Shown one piece after another: positions 1-12,122 of a DNA stretch of 64,000 nt (the stretch's first letter is position 1; each line of letters begins with the position of its first letter). The notes below the pieces were generated by a model that had not been told where the DNA came from, did not search any database, and worked only from the letters and a program-made list of their open reading frames with translations. The translations under genes and the position numbers were made by a program. Source of the DNA: Heterostelium multicystogenum (taxonomy: Eukaryota; Evosea; Eumycetozoa; Acytosteliales; Acytosteliaceae); the NCBI GenBank assembly GCA_003667245.1, contig RCNN01000050.1:62001-126000 (forward strand), written 5' to 3'.

Positions 1-554
1 TTGATTGGTTACATCAATTAGTGGGGTTATAAATCAATAAGATAGCTTAGTGGTAATATTGATCGAAATTTAAAATTAATAGAGCGAAGGCATACCCACC
101 CATCTCTAGAGATAGACATCAAGGAGCTATTAACCGACTTTTAACTCTCATTTCTGTCTGACTCAACCTTCTAATAATAATTTTTTTTATTTTTTATCAC
201 TCTACAACAAGCATCTTCACTTTGATTAAGAAGCTTTTTATACATCAATCATTCCAAGTGCAATTTCCAGTTTTGTTCTTTATTACAATAATAATAATAA
301 TAATAGTTCTGAAAAAAAAGAGAAAATAGTCTACAGTATATTAGGTAAATATCTGTTTTTGACGAAATATTGATTGGCATACTTGACCATATCAATCAAA
401 AAATCGAAACATATACTATTTCAAAATTATTATTTTATAATAGTGATATAACTTACAAAAAACCAACAATTTATAAGAAGAACAATCAATAATTAAATAA
501 TAAAAAAGTAAATTATTAAGTAATTCATTTGTTAAATAATTAGATTTATCAACA
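1..554. other. Upstream non-coding region of the first ABC transporter gene
   Basis: No open frame with recognisable protein lies here. The stretch is AT-rich with T-runs and a short ATA trinucleotide repeat at about 287-305, typical of a dictyostelid promoter and 5' leader. A sequence at about 47-60 resembles a tRNA D-stem, but no T-loop or acceptor stem follows. Confidence 0.6.
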
Positions 555-3500
555 ATGGATGAAAATAATAATGATAAAGATAATTTGGAAAATATTCCAT
601 TAGAAACTTTCAGTAGTAATAATAATAATAGTAATAATAATAATAATCAATTAAATCTATCTAATTCGACCGTTGGAAAATTCAGTGAAACGAGCACTCC
701 AGGTCGTGATGAAGATCCTCCAGTTGCATCTGGATCCAATACACCACCAGCTGGTGAAGTAAAACCAGATGCCAAAAAGGAAGAGGAGGACAATAGTAAT
801 GTTGGATTTTTCCAAATTGTTCCGTTTTGCTGATGGTATCGATTATTTGTTGATGATTGTCGGTTCTCTTGGTGCCATTGCGGCTGGTGTAGCCCTCCCC
901 GCTCTTTCTATAGTTTTGGGTAAGGTAATGAACGTTTTCACCTACCAACAACTTCAAAAGCCAGATTTCGATGTTTACAAAGAAATCTCTGCTGTATCAC
1001 TGTACTTTGTATATATTGCCATTGGTATGTTCTTTGCTTCCTATCTGGAAGTGGCAGCTTGGTCTATAGCTGGAGAACGTCAATCAGTCCGTTGTCGTAA
1101 ACAATATCTTAAGGCTATCCTCCGTCAAGAAATCGGTTGGTACGATGTCACTAAATCATCAGAGTTGGCAACTCGTATTGCCTCAAATACTCAATTGTTC
1201 CAAGAAGCTATTGGTGAGAAAGTTGGTAATTTCTTGCATTTCTCTTCAACTTTCATTTCTGGTTTCATCATTGGTTTGGTCAATGGATGGCAATTGGCTT
1301 TGGTTATTATCGCAGTTACACCATTGCTTGCAGCATGTGGTGCTTTCATGACAAAGATGATGACCGATCTCACCAAGAAAGGACAAGATGCCTACGCCAA
1401 AGCTGGTGCAGTTGCTGAAGAAAAGATTGGATCCATCAGAACTGTTGCAACATTCTCTGGTGAAGAACGTGAGAATCAGAAATATGCTCAAAATCTCAAG
1501 GAAGCTTTGAAAATTGGTCGTAAGAAGGGTGTTTTTAATGGTGCCGGTATTGGATCTGTATTCTTTGTCATGTTTGCCTCATATAGTTTGGCATTCTGGT
1601 ATGGTGCCAAATTGATTACTGACGGAATCTACAATCCAGTTGCAGGTCGTGACTGGCAAGGATCTGATGTATTGACTGTATTCTTTGCTGTCATTATGGT
1701 AATTATCTTTAAATGATTATACTATCGTCCTTTAATAGAGATTAACTAACATTCACTATGTTTCGTTTATTTTAGGGTGCTATGGCATTGGGACAAGCAG
1801 CTCCAAATCTTGCAAACTTTGCCAATGGTAGAGGTGCTGCTTTTAAGATTTTCCAAACAATTGATCGTGAATCAAAGATCAATCCATTCTCCAAAAGTGG
1901 AGTTGAACATGTTGCTGAAGGTGACATTGAATATAGAAATGTTTCATTCGCTTATCCATCACGTCCAGAAGTCCAAATTTTCAACAACTTCAACTTGTCA
2001 ATCAAGAAAGGTCAAACAGTTGCATTGGTTGGTGATTCTGGTGGTGGAAAGTCATCAGTTATTGGTTTATTAGAACGTTTCTATGATCCACTTGAAGGTG
2101 AGATCTTGTTGGATGGTGTCAATATCAAAGAAATCAATGTTAAATGTTTGCGTCAAAGTATTGGTTTGGTCTCACAAGAACCAACATTGTTTGGTGTTTC
2201 AATTGCCGACAACATTAGATATGGAAATGAAAATGCCTCAATGGAGGAGATCATAGAAGCAGCCAAAACCGCAAATGCTCATGACTTTATCTCAGCTCTT
2301 CCAGATGGATACAACACTCAAGTCGGAGAGAAAGGTGTTCAAATGTCAGGTGGACAAAAACAACGTATTGCCATCGCCAGAGCAATGATCAAGAATCCAA
2401 AGATTCTCTTGCTTGATGAAGCAAACCAGTGCATTGGATACTCAAAATGAACATCTTGTACAAACAAGCCATTGACAAACTGATGGTTGGAAGAACAACA
2501 ATTGTAATTGCTCATCGTTTGACAACAATTCAAGGAGCCGATGTGATTGCTGTTGTTCGTGGTGGAGCCATTGTTGAGAAAGGAACTCACTCTGAATTGT
2601 TGGCATTGAATGGTGTTTACACGGCTCTTGTTCAACGTCAAACAATCCGGTGATGATGAAACAAAGATGAAGCTTAAATCCAAAGGAACCCCAACTGCCA
2701 CCAATGCAAATGAGAAATCTTTGACCAACACTGATGACACTGCATCATCATCTTCCGTTGAGGAGAGCAACGACTCCTCAGTTGATGCCTCTCAAGCCGA
2801 TAAGAAGAAGAAGAAGAAGAAAAGAAGAAGAAGAAAGCGTCCCACTTAACTCGTATTATCAAGATGAATCAGAAAGAATGGCCATTCTTCTTGCTCGGTA
2901 CCATTGGTGCTCTTGCCAACGGTGCCATCTTCCCAGTTTTCTCCATCATTTTCTCTGAAATCATGAAGGTATTCAACTCAAAGAACGTCTACGACGAAAG
3001 CAGTCAAGATGTGTCTTTGGTTCTTATTGCTTGCCGTCATCTCTGGTATTGCTAATCTTTGCCAAGCTGGTGCATTTGACTACATTGGAGAGGTTCTCAC
3101 CTATCATCTTCGTTACTTCTCATTCCGTTCAATCATTCGTCAAGAAATTGGATGGTTCGATATGCCTGAAAATTCAACAGGTATTCTCACTAACAATTTG
3201 GCGACCGATGCCACTCTTGTTCAAGGTATGACAAGTCAGCGTCTTGGCTTAATCATCCAAAACATCGTAACAATTATTGCAGGACTTATTATTGCCTTCA
3301 TTGCTGGTTGGAAGTTGACTTTGGTCATTTTGGCAACTGTCCAATTATCGCATTTGCTGGTAAAATGGAAATGGACTTCATGGCTGGTTTCTCCAAGGAT
3401 AGCAAGAAGTCTTACGCACGTTCAGCTCAGATTGCCACTGAAGCTATTGGTGGTATTCGTACCGTTAGCTCATTCACTGCTGAGAAGAAGGTCTATGATA

Positions 3501-4664
3501 AATTCAAATTTGCTCTTGCCGAACCAATTAGAATTGCTAAGAAGAAAGCCAACACTGCTGGTCTTGTTTACGCCTTCACCCAAGCTACAACCTACTTGAT
3601 CTGGGCACTTGGTTACTGGTATGGTGGAAAGTTGGTATCCGAACTTGAATGGAAAGCACCAAAGTCAGACATTGATCTTTGTGTTGGTCCAGACTACATC
3701 TATGGTGTTGACTATGATCGTTGTGTATATATCCAACACTGTATCCACGGATATGGTATGATGCAACGTGTATTCTTTGCTATTATCATGTCAGCTATGG
3801 GTGTTGGTAATGCAGCAGCATTTGCACCAGATATGGCCAAGGCAACTGTTGCCACCAACGCCATCTTCAAACTCATTGACAAGGTTTCCAGTATCGATCC
3901 ATTCAGCAAATCAGGTGAAACTCTCCCAGACATCAAAGGTGACATTGAATTTAGAAACGTCAGCTTTTCCTACCCATCTCGTCCAAACAAACAAATCTTC
4001 AATGATCTCTCACTCGTCATTCCAGCAGGAAAGAAAGTTGCATTGGTTGGTGATTCAGGAGGTGGTAAGTCAACTGTCATTGGTCTACTTGAACGTTTCT
4101 ATGATCCAGCTCAAGGTGAAGTCTTCTTGGATGGTGTTCCAATCAAGAATTTGAATTTGACATGGATGAGAAGTAACTTTGGTTTGGTTGGTCAAGAACC
4201 ATTCTTGTTCTCTGGAACAATCATTGAAAACATCAGATATGGTAAACCAGATGCCACCATGGAAGAAGTCATCTCAGCTGCCAAAGCAGCCAATGCTCAT
4301 TCATTCATTGAACAAACTTCCAAATGGATACGACACTCAACTTGGTGACAAACACACACAACTTTCAGGTGGACAGAAGCAACGTGTCGCCATTGCAAGA
4401 GCTATCATTCGTAATCCAAAGATTCTCTTGCTCGACGAAGCAACCAGTGCTCTCGACTCGAAATCAGAAACAGTTGTCCAAGAAGCACTTGACAATGTCA
4501 TGAAAGGAAGAACTTCAATTGTCATTGCACATCGTCTCAGTACCATCATCGATGCCGACATCATTGCAGTATTCAAAGGAGGTAGAGTTGTTGAAATCGG
4601 TAATCATCAACAACTCTTGGAAATGAATGGAATTTACACCAACTTGGTCCAAAGACAACTCTAA
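555..4664 (+). CDS. ABCB-type full ABC transporter, copy 1 (eight apparent frameshifts)
   Basis: This is the upstream member of a tandem pair of P-glycoprotein-like exporters (TMD-NBD-TMD-NBD, membrane protein, substrate unknown). An Asn-rich acidic N-terminus is followed by a first membrane domain, an intron at 1699-1775 (GTAATT...TTTTAG, phase 0), NBD1 with [13 protein letters not shown] and a Walker B LLLDE, a Lys-rich linker, a second membrane domain and NBD2 with LSGGQ and [11 protein letters not shown]. Aligned to the intact copy at 7375-11468, single-base breaks lie near 815 (+1), 2424 (+1), 2463 (+1), 2641 (+1), 2820-2835 (-1), 2998 (+1), 3340 (-1) and 4313 (+1). Several are an extra A in CAAC. 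No in-frame nonsense codon or missing motif was seen between breaks, so sequencing error or very recent loss fits better than an old pseudogene. Confidence 0.85.
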
Positions 4665-7374
4665 TCACATTATTATTGATCACTTTTTCAATTTAACTCG
4701 AAACTGTTCAATTCAATCATGATTAAATAATAAAATGTTACATTATTCAATTATTCCATAAAATATTCAAATTAATGTATTTGTTGGCAAAGTATCTCAC
4801 TGGAGAAGTCCAGAAGAGGAGTCTCATAGACACCTCGGTTTCCTCATGTGACTCTAACAATGACACGAAACTCAGTAAATCATCCGTGATTGTAGAAATA
4901 AATTTTTTAAAATTAATTTAATATTTATAAGTTACTAATTTTAAATCGATTTTTGTGTAAAGGTGACTCAACAACAATGATCATTTGGGAGGAGATATGG
5001 TGGAAATCTTATTGAACTTTACAAGAATATTTATATATCAATCTTTATTATAAAAATATCACTGAACTAAACCAGGGTCGTCATATATGTGTGCAAGTAT
5101 GATTTAAAATAAATTATTTTGGAAATTCCCAATGTAGCTTATGCAAGTATTCTAATGATCATTCATTGTCGAGTTTATTTTTTAAATTATGATTTGATGT
5201 GGGTTCTAATCAAAAAAAACAAAAAAAACCCGGGATATTTAATTTTTAATACTGATAACAAGTTGATAGTGGTGGGTTTATTTTGATGGTTTTGGCTGTA
5301 ACCCACACTTTGGTTGTATCAGTATTTAAAATTTAGTAGAAACTTAAAGGTACACTGCAGAGAAATTATTCGATATTAAATGATATGATTATTTCCAGGA
5401 AAAATGTTGATTCTTACAGTATCCTTTGTTGAATATAAGGGATAACAATTGTCCATTCAGAGTCATTCGATTGTTTGCCTATCCTAAAGTAGATAAGACA
5501 ACAATATTTCGAATATTTAAATTACACAAATAAAAAAACAAAAAAAAAAAACTAAATCAACTAACTATAAATATTTGTTGAATAAACAATTATATTCATA
5601 TTCATAATATATAACTAACTTTGTTAATTCTTTATCCTTCTTTCATTTTCTTTGTATTGATTCAATATAAATTATTTAAAAAACAAATAAATTTATTTAA
5701 TTCAAAAAAAAAGGTATTTATAATTAAAAAAGAAAGGGATAAATAATAACTTGTTAATTATCTGTTGTTGACAACTATTGAATTATATTGAATAAAAATA
5801 ACCCTATTATTCATTGCCATACACATCATTGTTGTAAATTAATTTAATATATATTTAATTAATTTCATCGACTAAAATAGCTAGCTTGCAACTTATATAA
5901 CCCCTCCACCTAATTTCCTATGCTCTTAGTTATGCAAGTTAAATAAACCCGGTTGGTTTTGTTCAATTTCGATTATTTAATTTAAAAAATATTTAGTTGT
6001 AATCATTTTTTTTAATATATTAATGACTCATCTTCAGCAAAAACCTCATTTTCAACAAGTTGTTTAGTTATTCATTTGCGTAATTAGTATGTATCAAGCC
6101 AATACTCATTATCTTTTCATTGTGGTTTATTTTAAAACCAAACATATCCCCCTCCTTTTACACTACACTTCACAATCTCAAATTAATACGATGACTGTCA
6201 ACCACAAGGTTATAACAAGATATTTTACATTTCATCGGTTCAAAAAAAATGATGATTGTTTGCGCAAACCAATTACATTTACACCTACAATTACGATCAT
6301 CAATTTTTAATCAAAAAAAAACCTCAAATAATTGAGTCAAATTAATTGAATTAATATACCCCTTCCCATCCACACATCATTCTATATAAAATATGACACC
6401 AAAATTTAATTTTAGTACAAAAGACAAAAATAATATTTTTTTATAAATTAAAAATAACTATTTTGCAATAAGCAAGCTACAAAAACAACACAATCGTTGA
6501 TCATTCAGTCAGCAACAATCAATCGATCAGCAAAGCAATCAAGTCTTATTAATATTAGATAAGATAACAATTTAAATTAACAAATTCTAAATTCATTTGT
6601 TATTAAATAATATTATATATATTTATTTGTATCTGTTTGCATCATCATCATTCATGATGTTTTAAGTAAGTGTTAGTTTTACGAGAATAAATAAAAACAT
6701 TTCTATTTATATTTATATAATAATAATAATAATGGTTGGCACGCAATTCGTTTTGTTAAGTTTTTGTGGGTTGGGTTGTCCAATACTCACCCACTCACTT
6801 TCGTTCAGTAAAACATGAAAAAACGACAATGTTCAATGATATTATGACTTTTACAAAAATAAAAATAATATTAATAGACCAGGGCAACACACTGTCCCGA
6901 TATTTTTCTCAATATATTTTTAAATTCAATTGACAAAACATATAGCGATCTAATTTTAAGAATCATTTTACTAATTCATTGTCCATCCTTTTCTTTCTAT
7001 TTCTTTATTTCATTTCCCAAAGGGTTGTTGTTTTCTTTTTATTCTTTAGTTAGCAAAAAAAGATTTAACCACACCCACACACACAGTTCACAACAACAAT
7101 AGATATACTAACCACTGTGAAATAGTAAAATATCGGATTCTAATCGGTTAATTTGAATTCGAATTTTTCATTACCCCACCCAGGGCAACCGCATTTCATC
7201 ACACACCAGTTCACTCTTTACTCCAAGCAAAGCAAAAGACTCGCGACTCTTTTTAAATCGGGTACAATCTCTATTTATTTATTTATATATATTTATATAT
7301 ACATATTTCTGCAGATTCATATTATTTCTAAGGATCGAACAGTATTTTTGTACCACTTCTACCAATTGTAAAAC
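4665..7374. other. Intergenic region between the tandem ABC genes
   Basis: About 2.7 kb of AT-rich DNA with A/T runs, TATA-like tracts and no supported gene. The short open frames at 6089-6310 and 7153-7371 have simple composition and look like chance. The one distinctive patch is the less AT-rich, hairpin-rich segment at 4796-4908, listed separately. The last several hundred bases presumably hold the promoter of ABC copy 2. Confidence 0.6.
4796..4908 (+). ncRNA. Candidate structured RNA with four consecutive hairpins (family unknown)
   Basis: Four hairpins can be drawn in about 95 bases. 4800-4813 pairs CTGGA with TCCAG around GAAG. 4816-4836 pairs GAGG/CCTC and GTCT/AGAC across one A-A mismatch. 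4838-4871 closes with GTTTC/GAAAC. 4878-4891 pairs AATCA with TGATT around TCCG. A T6 run follows at 4903-4908, which could be a Pol III stop or an Sm-like site. I cannot assign a family. Against it, the minus strand holds an open frame of about 55 codons over the same bases, so a decayed coding fragment is possible. Confidence 0.25.
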
Positions 7375-10300
7375 ATGGAAGATAGTGGCCAAACATCTGA
7401 TAACAGTAATAATAATAACAACGACAATGTTAGCAATGAAGTAAGTGGTCAAGATAGCCCAATTCTGACACCTGGAATTGATCCAAGACCAGTCGATGAC
7501 TCTTTGCCATTGTCTTTGGAGTCAACTCCAGACACTTCGGCTACTCCTTCTATAGCGGAGCCCAAGAAGAAGGATGAGAAGAAGCCAGGTGAAGAAGAGC
7601 AAGGTCCATCAGTTGGTTTCTTTGAGTTGTTCCGTTTTGCTACTTGGGTCGAGGTCCTCTTGATGATAATTGGTTGCATAGGTGCCATTGCCGCAGGTGT
7701 TGCAATGCCAGCAATCTCCATTGTTTTCGGTCAAGTAATGAATGCTTTCACCTACCAAGAGTTGAGAAAGGAGGACTTCTCATTGGTCGATGAAATCTCA
7801 AAGGTTTCACTCAATTTCGTATACATCGGTATTGGTATGTTTGTAGCTTGCTACCTCGAAGTAACTTGCTGGTCAATTGCCGGTGAGCGTCAATCAGTCC
7901 GTTGTCGTAAACAATATCTCAAGGCTATCCTCCGTCAAGAAATCGGTTGGTACGATGTCACTAAATCATCAGAGTTGGCAACTCGTATAGCTTCCGATAC
8001 CCAATTGTTCCAAGAGGCTATTGGTGAGAAAGTTGGTAATTTCTTGCATTTCACTTCAACTTTCATCTCTGGCTTCATTGTCGGTTTGGTCAATGGATGG
8101 CAATTGGCTTTGGTTATTCTTGCCATTACACCATTGCTTGCAGCATGTGGTGCTTTCATGACAAAGATGATGACTGAATTAACAAAGAAAGGACAAGATG
8201 CCTACGCCAAAGCTGGTGCAGTTGCCGAAGAAAAGATTGGATCCATCAGAACTGTTGCAACATTCTCTGGTGAAGAACGTGAAAATCAACTCTATGCTAA
8301 CAATCTTAAAGATGCACTTTTAATTGGTCGTAAGAAGGGTATCATGAACGGTCTTGGTATTGGTATGGTATTCTTTGTCATGTTTGGATCATACAGTTTG
8401 GCATTCTGGTATGGTGCCAAATTGATTACTGATGGAACCTACAATCCAGTTGCAGGTCGTGACTGGCAAGGATCTGATGTATTGACTGTATTCTTTGCTG
8501 TCATTATGGTAATTATCTTTCATTAATACTCACCCAGAGTAGAAATAACTAATATAACTTTGTATGAATATAGGGTGCTATGGCATTGGGACAAGCAGCT
8601 CCAAATCTTGCAAACTTTGCCAATGGTAGAGGTGCTGCATACAGAATTTTCCAAACAATTGATCGTGAATCAAAGATCAATCCATTCTCCAAAAGCGGAA
8701 TTGAACATGTTGCTGAAGGTGACATTGAATATAGAAATGTTTCATTCGCTTATCCATCACGTCCAGAAGTCCAAATTTTCAACAACTTCAACTTATCAAT
8801 CAAGAAAGGTCAAACAGTTGCATTGGTTGGTGATTCTGGTGGTGGAAAGTCATCAGTTATTGGTTTATTAGAACGTTTCTATGATCCACTTGAAGGTGAG
8901 ATCTTGTTGGATGGTGTCAATATCAAAGAAATCAATGTTAAATGTTTGCGTCAAAGTATTGGTTTGGTCTCACAAGAACCAACATTGTTTGGTGTTTCAA
9001 TTGCTGACAACATTAGATATGGAAATGAAAATGCATCAATGGATCAAATTATTGAGGCAGCCAAGACAGCAAATGCTCATGACTTTATCTCAGCTCTTCC
9101 AGATGGATACAACACTCAAGTCGGAGAGAAAGGTGTTCAAATGTCAGGTGGACAAAAACAACGTATTGCCATCGCCAGAGCAATGATCAAGAATCCAAAG
9201 ATTCTCTTGCTTGATGAAGCAACCAGTGCATTGGATACTCAAAATGAACATCTTGTACAACAAGCCATTGACAAACTGATGGTTGGAAGAACAACAATTG
9301 TAATTGCTCATCGTTTGACAACAATTCAAGGAGCCGATGTGATTGCTGTTGTTCGTGGTGGAGCCATTGTTGAGAAAGGAACTCACTCTGAATTGTTAGC
9401 ATTGAATGGTGTTTACACGGCTCTTGTTCAACGTCAACAATCTGGTGATGAAGATACTAAAAGAAAACTCAAAGGAAAAGGAGGCAAGTCCATTAAGGAG
9501 TCTGCAACCCAAAGTAGTTCTGACGACAATAGCTCTGATACTGAAAATAGTAACGATATTGGTAGTGATCTTGACTCTTCCAACACCAACGCTGATAAGA
9601 AGAAGAAGAAAAAGAAGTCAAAGAAACAAGAAACTAAGTCTGAAGTTCCAATTCTCCGTATTGCTAAGATGAATCAAAAAGAATGGCCATTCTTCTTGCT
9701 TGGTACCATTGGTGCTCTTGCCAACGGTGCTATCATGCCAGTTTTCTCCATCATTTTCTCTGAAATTCTCAAAATCTTCAACTCTGTCAACATGTACGAC
9801 GATGCCATCAGATTATGTCTCTGGTTCTTGTTGTTGGCAACAATTGCTGGACTTGCTAACTTTGTACAAATCGGTTCATTCACATATATTGGAGAGGTTC
9901 TCACCTATCATCTTCGTTACTTCTCATTCCGTTCAATCATTCGTCAAGAAATTGGATGGTTCGATTTGCCACAAAACTCAACAGGTATTCTCACAACTAA
10001 CTTGGCTACCGATGCCACTCTTGTTCAAGGTATGACAAGTCAGCGTCTTGGTTTAATCATCCAAAACATTGTCACAATGGTTGCTGGTCTCGTTATTGCC
10101 TTCACAGCTGGTTGGAAGTTGACTTTGGTCATTTTGGCAACTGTTCCAATCATTGGTTTCGCTGGTAAAGTTGAAATGGACTTCATGGCTGGTTTCTCCA
10201 AAGAAGGTAAAGAGGCCTATGCTCGTTCGGGTCAAATTGCCACTGAAGCAATCGGTGGTATTCGTACCGTCAGCTCATTCACTGCTGAGAAGAAGGTCTA

Positions 10301-11468
10301 TGATAAATTCAAGTTCACTCTCCAAGATCCAATCAAGATTGCCAAGAAGAAGGCATTGACAGCTGGTTTGGTATTTGGTTTCACTCAGGCCACAATGTTC
10401 TGGATTTGGGCACTTGGTTACTGGTATGGAGGAAAGTTGGTATCTGAAGGTGAGTGGAAAGCTCCGCAATCTGATATTGACAAATGTGTCCCACCCGATT
10501 TCATCTATGGTGTTGACAAAGATCACTGTATTTACATTCAAAACACTATCCATGGATTCGGTCAAATGCAACGTGTATTCTTTGCCATTGTCATGTCAGC
10601 TATGGGTGTTGGTAATGCAGCAGCATTTGCACCAGATATGGCCAAGGCAACTGTTGCCACCAACGCCATCTTCAAACTCATTGACAAGGTTTCCAGTATC
10701 GATCCATTCAGCAAATCAGGTGAAACTCTTCCAGACATCAAAGGTGACATTGAGTTCAGAAATGTTAACTTTTCCTATCCATCTCGTCCAAACAAACAAA
10801 TCTTCAATGATCTCTCACTTGTCATTCCAGCAGGAAAGAAAGTTGCATTGGTTGGTGATTCAGGAGGTGGTAAGTCAACTGTCATTGGTCTACTTGAACG
10901 TTTCTATGATCCAGCTCAAGGTGAAGTCTTCTTGGATGGTGTTCCAATCAAGAATTTGAATTTGACATGGATGAGAAGTAACTTTGGTTTGGTTGGTCAA
11001 GAACCATTCTTGTTCTCTGGAACAATCATTGAAAACATCAGATATGGTAAACCAGATGCCACCATGGAAGAAGTCATCTCAGCTGCCAAAGCAGCCAATG
11101 CTCATTCATTCATTGAACAACTTCCAAATGGATACGACACTCAACTTGGTGACAAACACACACAACTTTCAGGTGGACAGAAGCAACGTGTCGCCATTGC
11201 AAGAGCTATCATTCGTAATCCAAAGATTCTCTTGCTCGACGAAGCAACCAGTGCTCTCGACTCGAAATCAGAAACAGTTGTCCAAGAAGCACTTGACAAT
11301 GTCATGAAAGGAAGAACTTCAATTGTCATTGCACATCGTCTCAGTACCATCATCGATGCCGACATCATTGCAGTATTCAAAGGAGGTAGAGTTGTTGAAA
11401 TCGGTAATCATCAACAACTCTTGGAAATGAATGGAATTTACACCAACTTGGTCCAAAGACAACTCTAA
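7375..11468 (+). CDS. ABCB-type full ABC transporter, copy 2 (intact)
   Basis: Two exons, 7375-8508 and 8574-11468, are split by a 65-base phase-0 intron (GTAATT...TATAG) and encode 1342 residues, normal for a full P-glycoprotein-like exporter. An acidic Ser/Pro-rich N-terminus precedes TMD1 at about residues 85-375. NBD1 carries Walker A GDSGGGKS at about 464, signature MSGGQ at about 568, Walker B with catalytic Glu (LLLDE) and the H-loop in IVIAHRL. After a Lys-rich linker come TMD2 and NBD2, with Walker A at about 1139 and LSGGQ at about 1243. Both ATP sites look competent. The ATG at 7375 follows an AT-rich leader. The substrate cannot be told from the sequence. It shares its intron position and long near-identical tracts with copy 1, so the two arose by tandem duplication. 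Confidence 0.95.
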
Positions 11469-12122
11469 ACCAATTCATCTGTAATAACATTTTTGCGAAA
11501 CGAAAAACAATCAATTATTATCCCACACACACATATATATATATCTCAACATTAATATTAAGTAAAAGCTAGTTCCCTACTCGAGTAATTACAATTAATT
11601 TTATTGATATGCAAATAAATGATTTGTTTTGTAAAACATAAACTACACTCGTTGTTATTATTATATGAACTAACTCATCGATCCAATCACTGGTCTAGTA
11701 TTATTCCATAATAACTTATGATACAATCAACAACAATCAAAAGAATACAACAATAACCAATCAACAAACTAAGACATACAACTCACCCAGGATGTGTTAC
11801 ATTCTGGTGGTTGTTTTACATAATAATATTTAGATGGCAACAAAACAAACACATTATCAGGGATGCATCGTCACTGGAAATGCGAGTCACCAACCAACTA
11901 AAAAAATTGTGATTATTTTTGCTTCGTCATACTTTTTATGAATTTCTAATTTTTTAATTTAATTTCGTTTGTTCAGTCAGTTGTTTAAGGTGTGAATTCA
12001 GTTCCTTTATTTATTATTATTATAATTTCCAATTTTATTAATAGCAATTTAACAATATATTTTTATATATATTCTAGATAATTATTATTAGATTTCTTTA
12101 TTTCTATGATATAGGTGATAAT
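11469..12122. other. Intergenic region
   Basis: AT-rich spacer between the ABC gene and the HYOU1-like gene, both on the plus strand. It begins immediately after the ABC stop with sequence unlike the 3' flank of copy 1. No gene or RNA was recognised. Confidence 0.6.

Noticed and set aside
40..120. tRNA-like D-stem string near 47-60
   Set aside because: No anticodon stem, T-loop (GTTCRANNC) or acceptor pairing follows.
2339..2770. 143-codon minus-strand frame within ABC copy 1
   Set aside because: It is the antisense shadow of the NBD1 and linker region, and the same shadows recur in copy 2.
6089..6310. 73-codon plus-strand open frame
   Set aside because: Simple composition in AT-rich spacer, no conserved motif and no splice context.
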